Source: Diplonema japonicum
Lineage: Eukaryota; Euglenozoa; Diplonemea; Diplonemida; Diplonemidae
DNA length: 64,000 bases
Direction of reading: 5' to 3'
Assembly (NCBI GenBank): GCA_964019335.1
Contig: OZ025746.1
Span: 124,001 to 188,000 of the forward strand
The position numbers and the translations under genes were made by a program. Position 1 is the stretch's first letter, and each line of letters begins with the position of its first letter. Positions 9,920 through 20,900 of this stretch are shown here, piece after piece. Under the pieces are notes generated by a model. The model worked only from the letters and a program-made list of their open reading frames with translations, was not told the origin of the DNA and did not search any database.

Positions 9920-11575
9920 CTACTTGCGGGCAGCATTCTTGCAGGCGTTCTTCACAACGCCCAGCATGAGGCCGAAGTTGGGTGTCCCGAGACCGGTGGC
10001 GGCGTCCCAGCCCTTGATGGCCTCCCAACCAGCGGCCCTGTTCTCCCCGATGGCGTTGGTGCCCTTCACGATGTCGGTGAACATCTTGGGGTTCTGGTAG
10101 AAGAGGGGGTTGGCGTAACCGAGGGTCTTCCCGCTCTCGGCGATGCAGGCCTCGTTCAGGAGGGTCACGAGACCGGCGAAGGAGGGGGAGCTGCAGGAGG
10201 TCCCGCCGACGGCGATGGCGCTGCCGCCCTCCACAACGGTGAAGGACTCTCCGAGAGTCGACACGTCGGGGGAACCCCTCCCGGTGGCGTACTTCGCGTT
10301 CGGCTTCTTCACGTTGGAGAGGTAGCTCTGCACCTGCTGGGCCTGGAAGCTGGGGACCGGGAAGTCGTACGAGAAGCCACCGCCCGACCCGAACTGGGTG
10401 GTCGCCTGCTGCTCACCGGTGGTTCCCTCGAGCCAGTAGGTGGACCCCACAGCGATGCAGGTGGGGATGGAGGCGGGGAAGGAAGGGGAGAGCTTCCCAC
10501 CGTTGCTGCCCTGCCTGGTCTCGCCACCACTGCCGTCGTCACCAGAGGAGATCATGACGGTGATCCCCATGGTCCCCATCTTCTGGATGTCGTCGGAGAG
10601 ACGGGTCGTGATGGTCTTCGAGCAGTAGTCGATCTTCTGGCTCCCGTAGCTGATGCTGATGCTGTACGGGAAGGTCGACTCGCCGGTCACGTCCGACCCG
10701 AAGGTACCGAGGTCCGCGCAGAAGTCGAAGTTGGGGTAGGAGTACACCCAGGTCTCGGCGGTGTTGCTGAGGGACATGATGTACTCGGTGTCGAGCATGG
10801 ACTCGATCCCAGGCTGCTGCTCGTTCTTCCCGATGTACTTGCTGATCTTGCAGTCGGAGCCCGCGTCGTACTTGGTGCAGAACTCCGCGAGGTCCTTGTC
10901 GTCCACGTACTGGCCCTGGAACTGGGCGATGGCTTGGATGTTCTGCTTCCCGGTCTTGGGGACGGCTGTCACGTTGTAGGTCTTCCTGAAGACAGCGGGG
11001 TCGACCTTGCCGGCCGCCTGGAGCTTCTCCTTCAGCTTCTTGTCGACGACGATCGGGTTCAGGGGGAAGCCGTGGAAGCCGGCGAAGGTGTCGATGGCAG
11101 CGGCCACCTCGGCAGCCACGCGGACACCGCTGGTGAGACGCCAGATCTTGGCACCGCTGGTGTGCTCGTAGGTCACGAACTCACCGTTCGCCATCTTCTG
11201 CAGCTGGGCAACAGTCGCCTCGGCGTGGATGTAGTCCCCGTGGGGGTGCACCCTCGTCACCTCCACACCGTTGGAGCTGAGCCACTCCTTCACGATCCTG
11301 GTGTGCTCCGCAGAGGGCCTCACGATGTCGCCGATCTCCTCGTACGAGGGGTACTGCAGGTAGTTCTCGCTCTGAGGGTTCGACACCTCCTCGAAGATCC
11401 TGTCCAGGGCTGCCTTGTTCGACCTCTTCACCCCCACCGTCACGGGGAACCTCCCCTCAGCACTCACCTTCTCAGAGGTCGCCCTCCACCCGTTCGGGAT
11501 CATCGAAGGCTCGTGAACCTGCACAAGGGACCCGGCGGACGCTGCCACCAGGGCCATGAAGACGGCCGATTTCAT
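9920..11575 (-). CDS. Sedolisin / tripeptidyl-peptidase I-like protease, copy 2
   Basis: The complete 551-residue version of the gene cut at the left edge. It has a signal-like N-terminus, an S53 propeptide (about 40-150) and a catalytic domain (about 190-545). Active-site residues are Glu258/Asp262, Asp346 (oxyanion) and Ser460. The calcium-site region near the C-terminus is visible as FTDIVKG (about 499-505) and GWDAATGLGTPNFG (about 522-535). Length fits human TPP1 (563). The start at 11573-11575 is chosen because the sense strand shows CTTTCATATTCACAG ending at 11593, an acceptor about 18 bases upstream; upstream in-frame Met codons lie before it and encode glycine/lysine low complexity. 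Over the 1,544 bp shared with copy 1 I see no difference, whereas the 5' leaders are unrelated. Confidence 0.95.
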   Translation of the reverse strand: MKSAVFMALVAASAGSLVQVHEPSMIPNGWRATSEKVSAEGRFPVTVGVKRSNKAALDRIFEEVSNPQSENYLQYPSYEEIGDIVRPSAEHTRIVKEWLSSNGVEVTRVHPHGDYIHAEATVAQLQKMANGEFVTYEHTSGAKIWRLTSGVRVAAEVAAAIDTFAGFHGFPLNPIVVDKKLKEKLQAAGKVDPAVFRKTYNVTAVPKTGKQNIQAIAQFQGQYVDDKDLAEFCTKYDAGSDCKISKYIGKNEQQPGIESMLDTEYIMSLSNTAETWVYSYPNFDFCADLGTFGSDVTGESTFPYSISISYGSQKIDYCSKTITTRLSDDIQKMGTMGITVMISSGDDGSGGETRQGSNGGKLSPSFPASIPTCIAVGSTYWLEGTTGEQQATTQFGSGGGFSYDFPVPSFQAQQVQSYLSNVKKPNAKYATGRGSPDVSTLGESFTVVEGGSAIAVGGTSCSSPSFAGLVTLLNEACIAESGKTLGYANPLFYQNPKMFTDIVKGTNAIGENRAAGWEAIKGWDAATGLGTPNFGLMLGVVKNACKNAARK

Positions 11576-11592
11576 TTTAATTTTAAAGGTTC

Positions 11593-11612
11593 CTGTGAAT
11601 ATGAAAGCTAAG
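11593..11612 (-). promoter_or_regulatory. Predicted trans-splice acceptor of sedolisin copy 2
   Basis: Sense-strand TTAGCTTTCATATTCACAG ends at 11593, 17 bases upstream of the ATG. It is inferred from its pyrimidine tract and CAG and from its position. Confidence 0.5.
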
Positions 11613-11852
11613 TTGTTTTTTTTTTTTTTTTTTTTTTTTTTCCCTACAAAAAAAAAAAAGAAGAAAAAGCAGAAAAATAACGAAGACTCGGAAGAAGAAA
11701 GGTATTGGAAGAAACACTCCCCCCCCCCCCCCCCCCCCTCGCCCACCCCATTCATTTATTATGTCATCCCATCATATTTTCATCTTTTTCAAGGGGAGAA
11801 GGGAGGGGGTGGGGGATAAACTCCGTTTTTTTTTTTTTTTCCTCTTATAATT

Positions 11853-12847
11853 CTATAAAATGTCACGCCCATCCCTGTCCGGGGGTAAGAACCCGAGGAT
11901 GTAGTCTCGATCCTGTCCAAAATCAGGGTGCGTAGGGGCCAACCAGTGCCACTTGAAGCCGGGGGTGTCCCCGAAAACCTCATGCGTCCTTTCATTCGCC
12001 TGAGTAGCAAGCCCCTTCCGCCGATCGATCCCTGCAGTACCCGTGGTCAGCACGGAACTCTGGTCACACATCATCGCAAGGGTGAACAGGGAAAAAAGCA
12101 GACCCTCCATAATAAGGAAGAACACCTTTTTTTTTTTTTTTTTTTTTTTTCCCCTAAAACAAATACCGGGACACCAAGCTGGCACTCGCTTGAGTCAAAG
12201 AACGACTCCAAAATTTTGATCACCAAACTGTCATCATGCCGCATCCTCCTCCTCCTCGTCGATGGCGGCGGCGGTGGGGACACCTTTAATTTCTGAGCAC
12301 TGGCGCAACTATACGCACGAGACCCCACCAAACCCAAACAGAACACGGAGATCAGAAAAATGTACAGAAGAAACAGCAAAAAGAACTTGTGGTTCATGAC
12401 CCCTACACAGTTGTTTACCCACGGGCAGAAATGGTCCATTTTGGACACGCAACGACCAGTGCAGGAATCGTGGTGGGATCGTGGGGGTTTGTAATTCCCG
12501 CATTTAACACACCAGCTTCGGTACAGAACGGTGCTGCCTGGTTGTGGTCTTTCGCTTTCTTCGCGTTCGGGGAGCGGTCTGGCACCGATCGGGACGGCTC
12601 CCGGGTTTGTGAGCATGGCCCTCCCGTGTGAGGCGCAGGCGAGGACGCCTAGGGTTACTAGAATCGTCTCGAGTATAATTCCTTCCACTGTCCACCCCTT
12701 CCACTTTGCAATAATGTTCGTCACCACCACCACTGCATAGACAATTAGCCCCCACGTTATCAAACCCATGATCAGTCCACAGCAATCAGTCGACAGCCAT
12801 ACCCTTGCATTGTGCGCTGTCCCACAGTTTGGGCGGACTTTGGGCAT
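11853..12847 (-). CDS. DHHC-family protein S-acyltransferase with DHFC active site (one intron)
   Basis: An integral-membrane palmitoyltransferase-family protein of 317 residues after removing a 41-nt intron (exons 12847-12167 and 12125-11853). Two N-terminal membrane segments (about 22-45 and 57-72) precede the cysteine-rich domain at about 112-150. Membrane segments follow at about 154-175 and, across the splice junction, at 226-245. The domain reads C-x2-C...RSHHDSC...KMDHFCPWVNNCVG. Two usual residues differ: the HC of the zinc ligands is HD, and the catalytic DHHC is DHFC (138-141). The acyl-accepting Cys141 is present. After the last helix DQSSVLTTGT resembles the TTxE element of the family. 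Without splicing the frame would end in a poly-lysine artefact. DHYC variants are known to be active in yeast Akr proteins, so activity is plausible. Confidence 0.88.
12126..12166 (-). other. 41-nt poly(A)-filled intron in the DHHC gene
   Basis: The sense strand reads GTATTTGTTTTAGGGG, then about 24 A, then AAG. Removing it restores a continuous hydrophobic helix (VPVFFLIMEGLL) and the family's C-terminal TT motif. The phase is 0. The length is not a multiple of three, so retention breaks the frame. Confidence 0.8.
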
Positions 12848-13095
12848 CTTTTTTTTTTTCCCCCCTCCCCCACCTCCTCTCCTGAAAAAAAATTTTCTTT
12901 AAAATGAAGCGGTAGGGGGGGGGTGTGAAAAATGAAAAAAAAAAGAAAGAAAACAAAACAAAAAAAAAAGAACAAGGGAGAAGAAAGACAAAAAAGTAAT
13001 GGACATACAATGTGAGGGGGGAAAAAAAAAATAGGGGAGATGGGAAATAGTACAACACAATTATTTTTAAAAAAAAAAGTTTTTTTTTTTTTTTT

Positions 13096-13494
13096 TTAGA
13101 AAGGGGCCTGCCTGGTGCCCCATCGGGTCGAAACAGGTGAGATCGGCCATCTTCGTGTGGATGTTGCTTGGTTGTAGTAAGCAAGGTCTTCGGCCTTGTG
13201 GCGTGCCTCCTTTGTCTCGGCTTCCTTTTGGGAAGCGGTGAGTCGGTTACAGAAATCTTCGTTGCTTGCTACTGCGGAAATATTAGCTTCAACGTTTGCT
13301 GCAGCAAGAACTCTGCTCTCTTGTGAGTACCCATCTGCAAAAGTGTACCTAAGCTGTTCAGTAGAGATTGCCTTAGCCCTTGCACACTCCATGCTTGTCC
13401 CCCCTACAGGGAGCGTTTGCCTCACCACCATAGGCACCTCACCCGCATCACCAACAATACGCTGGGGGGAAGTAGCATACATAATAGTGGACAT
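13096..13494 (-). CDS. Small conserved-looking protein of unknown function
   Basis: A 132-residue protein that I do not recognise. It is mixed polar with an Ala/Glu-rich, probably helical middle (about 45-110; segments such as RVLAAANVEANI and QKEAETKEARHKAEDL). It ends in a basic, Pro-containing tail with three Trp/Arg-rich turns. There is no signal peptide or membrane segment. The start directly follows an A run, as in neighbouring genes. Codon use and composition are like the surrounding genes and unlike the intergenic DNA, which is why I accept it. A flagellar or microtubule-associated role is possible for such a short helical protein but not shown. Confidence 0.6.
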   Translation of the reverse strand: MSTIMYATSPQRIVGDAGEVPMVVRQTLPVGGTSMECARAKAISTEQLRYTFADGYSQESRVLAAANVEANISAVASNEDFCNRLTASQKEAETKEARHKAEDLAYYNQATSTRRWPISPVSTRWGTRQAPF

Positions 13495-13758
13495 TTTTTT
13501 TTTTTGTGTGAAACTTTTTTTTTTTTTTTTTTTTTTTTCGTAAGAGCCAAAAATAATAATAATAAAATTTTATATAAACAATGTGTGTAAATGAGGGGAG
13601 GGGGGGGTGAAAACTGAAAAGTTAAACTGAATAAGTTTTTTTTTTTTTTTTTTTTTTTTTGCACTAATTATGTAGAATCATCAGAGTGTTGAAGAGACAC
13701 TACATCGTACTCCTCATCAGAGTGATGGCTACCGTCAGCGTTCTGTGTGGTGTTGTGT

Positions 13759-13797
<39 letters not shown>

Positions 13798-13813
13798 CCC
13801 TCTAGATTCAGCG

Positions 13814-13922
13814 GTTTAGTTTACTATCTTTACTTTTCCTTCATCAAAAAAAAAAAGAAGTGTTCCCCTTTTTTTTAAGAAAACAGCAGTCAAAAATTGA
13901 AAAAGTTGTGTAAATCATCATA

Positions 13923-13953
<31 letters not shown>

Positions 13954-14906
13954 TTATTATTATTCAGGTTTAGTTTACTATCTTTACTTTTCCTTCATCA
14001 AAAAAAAGAGGTATTCCCCTTTTTTAAGAAAACAGCAGTCAAAAATTGAAAAAGTTGTTTTGAATCATCATATGCATTTTCTTTTGTTTTTCTCTCTCCC
14101 CCCCCGCAAAAAAAGCCATTTTACTTTTTTCAGGTTTAGTTTACTATCTTTACTTTTCCTTCATCAAAAAAAAAGAGGGTTCCCCTTTTTTTAAGAAAAC
14201 AGCAGTCAAAATTGAAAAAGTTGTGTGAATCATCATTCGCATTTTCTTTTCTCTTTTTCCTCCATGCAAAAAATAACCATACTTACCTTTTTTTTTTTTA
14301 ATTCAGGTTTAGTTTACTATCTTTACTTTTCCTTCATCAAAAAAAAGAGGTGTTCCCCTTTTTTAAGAAAACAGCAGTCAAAAAATTGAAAAAGTTGTTT
14401 TAAATCATCATATGCATTTTTTGTTTTTCTTTCTTCTTATATTATTTTCACCCCTGCTTTTGTTCAGAGATTTAGTTTACTATCTTTACTTTTCCTTCAT
14501 CAAAAAAAAGGGGGGGGTTCCCCCCCATTCTTAAGAAAACAGCAGTCAAAAATTGAAAAAGTTGTGTGAATCATCATTCGCATCTTTTTTCTCTTTTTCC
14601 TCCTTGCAAAAATTTCTTTTCAGGTTTAGTTTACTATCTTTACTTTTCCTTCATCAAAAAAAAGAGGTGTTCCCCTTTTTTTAAGAAAACAGCAGTCAAA
14701 ATTGAAAAAGTTGTGTGAATCATCATATGCATTTTCCCTTGTTTTTCTCTTCCCCCTTAAACAATATTACTTTCTTTTCTTTTTTTTAATTCAGGTTTAG
14801 TTTACTATCTTTACTTTTCCTTCATCAAAAAAAAAAGAGGTGTTCCCCTTTTTTTGGGAAAACAGCAGTCAAAAATTGAAAAAGTTGTTTTGAATCATCA
14901 TACGCA
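13814..14906. repeat. Seven-copy tandem array of ~160-bp units with a conserved hairpin
   Basis: Conserved ~110-bp cores begin at about 13814, 13968, 14134, 14307, 14469, 14624 and 14794 on the plus strand, giving a spacing of 154-173 bp. Each starts near TTTAGTTTACTATCTTTACT and ends in ATCATCATATGCAT or a close variant. Cores are separated by variable, pyrimidine-rich spacers that nearly all end in CAG on the plus strand. Inside the core an A run plus GAGG faces CCCC plus a T run across a short loop; in the fifth unit both arms change together to G and C runs. On the minus strand each core contains AATTTTTGA, resembling an Sm-binding site. The array fills the region downstream of the giant FN3 gene. 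Confidence 0.85.
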
Positions 14907-17900
14907 TTAAAAAGAAAAAAAAAAAAAAACTCCCCCCCCTTTTTTTTTTGCCACGCCACATACATGAGCTGGTGAGCCTGGTACAACCTCCGCACCACCC
15001 AGATCGGGCAAGATATCTTGCGATTCCTCCTGTTCAAAAAAAAAAAAAAAAAATTAAAAAAAATAATAATGAACCAAACCTGATACTGTGGAACAGGCCT
15101 CCTGTCTCTCGGCACAGGAAGCGAAGGAACACTAGGCCTCCTCGGAACATCCCTGGGTGGGGGCGACATCGGCGGTCTAATAGGTGGTCTGGCAGAAATA
15201 TGCGGGATGCTGGTAGATTGCAAGGGCGCGGTTTTCGGCGGTGACAAGACAGGCAAGCGAACTTTATTCCCAAGCGTATCTGAGCTTTCCGACGACTGTT
15301 GTGTGTCACCCACCATGTCCCTTGACGTGGTTGGGGGAACAGGCGCGGTTGAGGCCATCCGTTCTGTCACGGTAATACTTTGCCTATGCTGCCTGCTGCT
15401 CCCAGCTGTGTCAGCCCGGGTGCTAAATTTCAAAATTGTATTTCTTGCACTTACGCCGTTCTCCGTCTCAACCTGAACCTGTACTCGGTAGTGTGTGTTT
15501 GGTTTCAGATCTGTCAGCTCGTACCGACACACTCTTGTTGTTCCCATAAACTGAACAGGACCGTCCTTCTCACCCAGCATTATCTTAAACGTGATTTTCT
15601 GTTGTGGTCCGGTTTTGTTTGGAGCGGTGGTGGTTGTGGAGGTCTGAGCGGTTTGTTGAACAGGTGGTGGTGCAGGTTGCAACATGGCAGGCCGTGCCCA
15701 TTCCAACGTCGCGGTGCTTTTCGACAACGATGTGATGGTTAGGTTCTGAGCTGGTTCCGGTGGGACAGCAGTGGTGAACGCTGCAACAGAGGAGTACCTC
15801 GACCATAAGTGAACCGATTTGTCCATTTTGCAGCATTTTACCCTAAAGCGACATTTTGTCAAAGCGGTTGTTGTTTTGATCTTCGCGTAGCTTTCTGATA
15901 CCGTGTCCACTACCTTCCACTCCAGTGCACCGTCGGATCCAATTTTTTCATCTTTTTTAACCCCTTTGTCCGTTTTGCTAATAGCCTGTTCCACGCAGTA
16001 AAGGTACCTGTTGTAAGGGTCCGGGGGTTCCCAATCGAACGCGATGTAATTGCTGTGAGCTTTTTTGAGGATGGGTTTTCCGGGGGGTAGCGGCGGGGTT
16101 TCGAATACAAGCTCTGTCCATTCCCCCCATTCTTCGTGGTCGTCCTGTGCGCGGACCTTCACCATGTACTCCGTGTTCACGTGCAGCTCGTCTGAAGTGC
16201 AGTATGTTTGGATGTACTTGTAACGGTTGATCTCCATCTCACGTTCGATAGAAAGCTGGTTGTCGTCGTCCTTCCCCGAAGTTTCAAAATCGGGTATGTT
16301 TCCTGTGGAAAGGACCTTTTTGATGGACAAGCTGTACTTTGTTATGAGGCCTTTCCATATTACAACGTTTGGGTCGTAGGTGTGTTGGGCAGATTGAACT
16401 CCACGACCCCATGTGAAGTCAGCTTTGTCCTCGGAGATGTTTGACACAGTGAGACCGAGTTGGTTTAGGGTTAGGAATGTGACAGGATTTGTCCAGAGAC
16501 CCCATTCTCCCTCGCCGTAACACGCTCGGAGGGTTATGATGTACTTCGAATCTGGTTTTAACGAACGAGTCGTGAAAAAATTGTTCGTCTCGAGAAGTTC
16601 TTCAGCGGTCACCTTCTTTTCGTACTGTAAGTCGTGCGACGTTACCACTATATGCCATTCTGTGCTGTCGACTACTATTCCGCATTGTAGCGCTGCTTGA
16701 GGAGGTTCGTCTCTGTCCCATCCTATTGTTATGTAGTTTTCTCCAACGGACTCTGTTTTGATGTTCAGCAGAGGTAGAGTCAACGCGGTTCGTTCCTCTG
16801 ACCAGCTTCCCCATTGTCCTTCGGTGTTTGCTGCGCGAACGATCACGATGTATAAGGAGTTCGGGTTGAGGCTTGACACCTTGAAACTTGTCGTTTCGCC
16901 GGAAAACTGTTTGTCTACCAACGGTGCGGAAGGTGTGTGTTCCGCGGCGAAGACACACAAATGGTACTTCGTCACCGCCGTTTCGGGCATTACCGGTGCA
17001 GGATCATGCTGGTACTCATCCGCATTCTGCTGGCCTCGCAACCAATTGATGTGGACAAATTGCTCCGCAACTTTTCCGAACGTCACGGAGATCGGTTTCA
17101 ATGTGACTAGTGTTACTTGGTCCGACCACAGCGACCACACGTTGTTCGCGTCGCAGCTTCGAACCCGGACGGAGTACACGGCGTTCGCCTCTAACCGTTT
17201 CACCTTGTACGTTGTCCTCGTCGATTTGAATTTTTTATCCGTGTGGTACGGGTGGTCCACGCCGTACATTTCTAAGTGATACCGTGAAACGTTAGCGCTG
17301 GACCCAACCATGGCTTGGCAGTGCTCCAATTGGTTCTGCAGCCTGTCCCACGACAGTACAACGTAGTCCTCACCGATGTTGCTGATGGTGACAGAAAGCT
17401 TCGGAAGGGTGATTAAAACGCAGGCTTTCGACCATAACCCCCATTGACCGTCGGCACAGGCTCGAACGACCACGTTATAACAAGTTGCGGGTACGAGGTT
17501 CGTCACACGGAATGCGGTTTCATCAGGACCGAACTTGTGGTCGATGTGAAGCGTACCCTCCGCCATGTCTTTCTCTTGCCCCAGAGTGTCCAGTTGATCG
17601 ATTACAACGTGGTAGCCTTGAATCTCCGGGTTTAGTTCTGAGACGCATGACTGCGGGTATTTTTTAGCACCGGGGTCGCGTTCCCATCGAAGTGAGAAGA
17701 AGTCCTCTGCTATTTCGTCGATGATGGCGACCATGGGTTTCAGCGTTGCTACGTGTGTCGCTTCGCCCCAGATGCCGGGTTGGCCTTTGATGGTCTCGTC
17801 CTGTTCTGCTTGGTCATCCAGCTCTTCGATAGCAGGGGATGCTGAAACACTTGTTTTGACAACTTCTATAGGTAGATACCAGTACCTCACTTCAACGCGG

Positions 17901-20900
17901 TACCGTTGGTTTGGCTCGAGGCCTTCGAACGTTGCGTTGGTTACCTCTGTGAAGGCTTCCTTAACGACCACCCCGTTCATATCGTCTAGTTTGTCCTGTC
18001 CGGACATCGAGTTGTTCTCCAAAACCTTGCAGTCGGAGATGTTTGTAACGCGGTACTCCCACTTCAACGTTTTCTCCAAGGATCCCAAATGTAGCTCCGC
18101 GTCGCCCCATTGTGGTTGGTAAGTGTGTAGCAGTCTGTGCCATTGGGCAGTTAGATAGTCCTCGCCTGCTTGAACGGCTTCAACTGAGACAACATTTAAT
18201 GTTGCGGTGGCGACGTGTGGTGAGGGTGTGCCCCATTCATCGTCTTTGTAAGACGCTCTGACTTGTACCTGGTACCGTTTGTCCGGGAGAAGCTTTTCTA
18301 TGGTGTAGCATGTAGCTGTTCCGTTGGTGTTGGGAACGTCGGTGGCCCACTCCCACTCCTGGTCGGATCCCAGGAGGGTGATCGTTACTTGGAACTTGTC
18401 GATTTCGGTTTCCGGTGAAGTGTATACAGTTTCACATTGTTGTTCGAGGTTTGGCTCGGCAGATTCGTCTTGAATCGTGAGCGTGGCGTCGGGGGCATGT
18501 CGCCACCACCGTGTCTTGACATAACTCTCGCCAACAGCGTCGACTTCGAGGTTCAATAGTTTCATTGTAAAAACTTCAGCATGGCTTGACCATGATCCCC
18601 ATTCTCCTGCGGCGTTGCAGGCGCGAGCCTCGATGAAGTATGTTGTGTTGGGTGTGAGATAGTTGATGACGTACCTGTTCAAGGTCCCGATGAATGTTTT
18701 GTCCACCAACGTTGATTTTCTATCGTTGTTGTTCCACACTTTAAGGTGGTACTGCATCGTCCTCTCCTGTGAGATGAAGAACTCTGATCCCGCTGTGCGT
18801 TGTGGATAGTCGCTTTCGGATTGCTGGTCGCGTCCCCACTGAACAATCATCAGCTGCTCGGTTGTTTTGATCGGGAAGACCCGCATTTGACGCAGCGTAA
18901 CGATTTCCATTGGCGGGCTGAGCAGCGACCATCGTTCTTTGGGGTCTTTGCTCCTCGCGGAGAAAGCATAAACAGAATCCATGGCCAACCCGCCGACCCT
19001 CCATGTCGTTTCTGCCGGTGAGAAGGTACGCGTTACGTGCATTGCCGCCACGGTACCCCTTCCCTGTACCTCTGCCTCGTACTCCATGACGGTGGTGTCG
19101 CCTTCATGAACGTATTCAAGAAGAGGGTGCTTGCGGTTTGGCGGGCGTGACCATGTGACTGTGAAGGAGTCCTCTGCGACAAGCTCGACTTCGATATAGA
19201 TTCGCTTCATGGTGACAAAGAAACAGTCGGGGGACCAAACGCCTAGTTCGTTTCCGGAAGTTTCTGCTTGAACTCGCACGTTGCATATTCTGTCGGATTT
19301 GAGGTTGTCGATGATGAGAGTAGACACTGAGGGGTCGAGCTTTCTTGTCATGCGGTATCGTCCGTCAGGGCCGAGCACGCCTTTTTCGGATTCGGCAACA
19401 GCGGCTTCAAGCTCGGCAAGACGTTGTCGGTCTTCTAGTTCTTTTCGCCGTTGTCTACGACGGTGTGCGGCCATTTGGTCTTCTTCATCTGTTGCGTCGC
19501 TGTCGACTGATGACGCGTCGCCTGCTGCGGCTTCCTTTTCCTTCTCAGCCTGCGCTGCCTCTTCGGCAGCTCTTTCCGCCGCCTCTGCTGCTCGGATACG
19601 GTTCTTTTCCGCATCGTCCATCAAATCCCGCTCGCCCAGCTCCTCTATGTTTAGATAGTACGCTGTCACGCTCACAGGTATGCTAACCATTGAGGGATCG
19701 TCATATTTGATCCTGGGCTGCATGCGTTCCCATGACACTTCTATCCAGTTCTCACCTATGTCGTTTATTGCTGCGATCATTCTCGACAGGGTCATGCAGC
19801 ATCTCTGTGGGCTCCACAAACCCCAGTCTCCCTTTCTGTCCCATTCTCGGACCGCGAGCTGGTACTTCATGTCGCTGACCAAACCAGTGATTCTGAAACT
19901 GTTGGTGTCGACTACGTCTACACTCTGTTTCTTCTCCTCGGTGAGGCCTGTTGTCTTGTTCTCCAGTTCATACAGAACGCTGATTTGGTAGTGGTGCCCG
20001 AGCCCTTGTTCGGTTGGGGTCGTGCGGATTTGCGACATATCTTCGCCTTTCAAACGCTTGTTCGGCGCCCGTTTCCAATCCAGTTGAATGAAGGACTCGC
20101 CCACATATGAGATAGAAAGCTGTAACAGGTTCTGCGTCATGAACTTTGTTGGTGCGGACCATTCCCCCCACTCTCCCTCGTAGCAGATCGCCAGCCTTAC
20201 TATGTACAAGTGGTTCGGGACAAGGTTTGCAACTGTGTACAAATTCAACGCAGTCTGTCCGGACTCGTCAATGGCTTCCAGTGTTCTGTCCTCTATTGTC
20301 CCGTCTTCACTGATGACCCGGAGTAGGAAGCAGTCTACTATCGTTTCCGATGGTACGTATATCTCACCCTTTCCTTCTTTTCTCTGCTCTGATTTCTCGC
20401 GGTGTTCCCTGACCCTGGCTTTGTGCGCTCTGGCTTCCTTCCGCTGCTTGTCCTTCATCTCCTGCGGGGGTTCCGTTTTGACCCACTGGACCCCGTTTCT
20501 CTCGGCTTGGTTCTTCTCAAGACGCTCCCTTTCCTCCTGTTGCCTGCGCAGTTCCTCGTACTCCTTCCGCTGTTTGTCTTGCTTTTGCTCGAGGAGGAGT
20601 TCCTCTTGAGACGGACGGTACCAATAAAGGTTGATGTAGTGCTCGCCAAATCGGGAATTGCATAGCTTTAAAGGGACGAGGGTTCGGGTGTTTGTCTTGG
20701 GGCTCCATATGCCCCATTCCCCATCGGCGTTCCGTGCACGGACGCTGAAGGTGTAGAGCGTGTCGGCAGAGAGACATTCGGTCTTTAGCGTAAACACACC
20801 ACGCCGCAGCTGAGAGTCGAGTAGGCAGCGGTCTGCGTCATCGTCAACATCTTCTACATTCTCAGAGGGATCGTCTTGAGTCTGGAACTGCGATCCCATG

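Noticed and set aside
12129-12150. Poly-Lys C-terminus of the DHHC protein
   Set aside because: It is created by reading through a 41-nt intron. Splicing restores a membrane helix and the family C-terminus.
13096-13184. Separate upstream-frame ORF of the small unknown protein
   Set aside because: The overlapping frame consists largely of Phe/Lys homopolymer translation and has no coding character.
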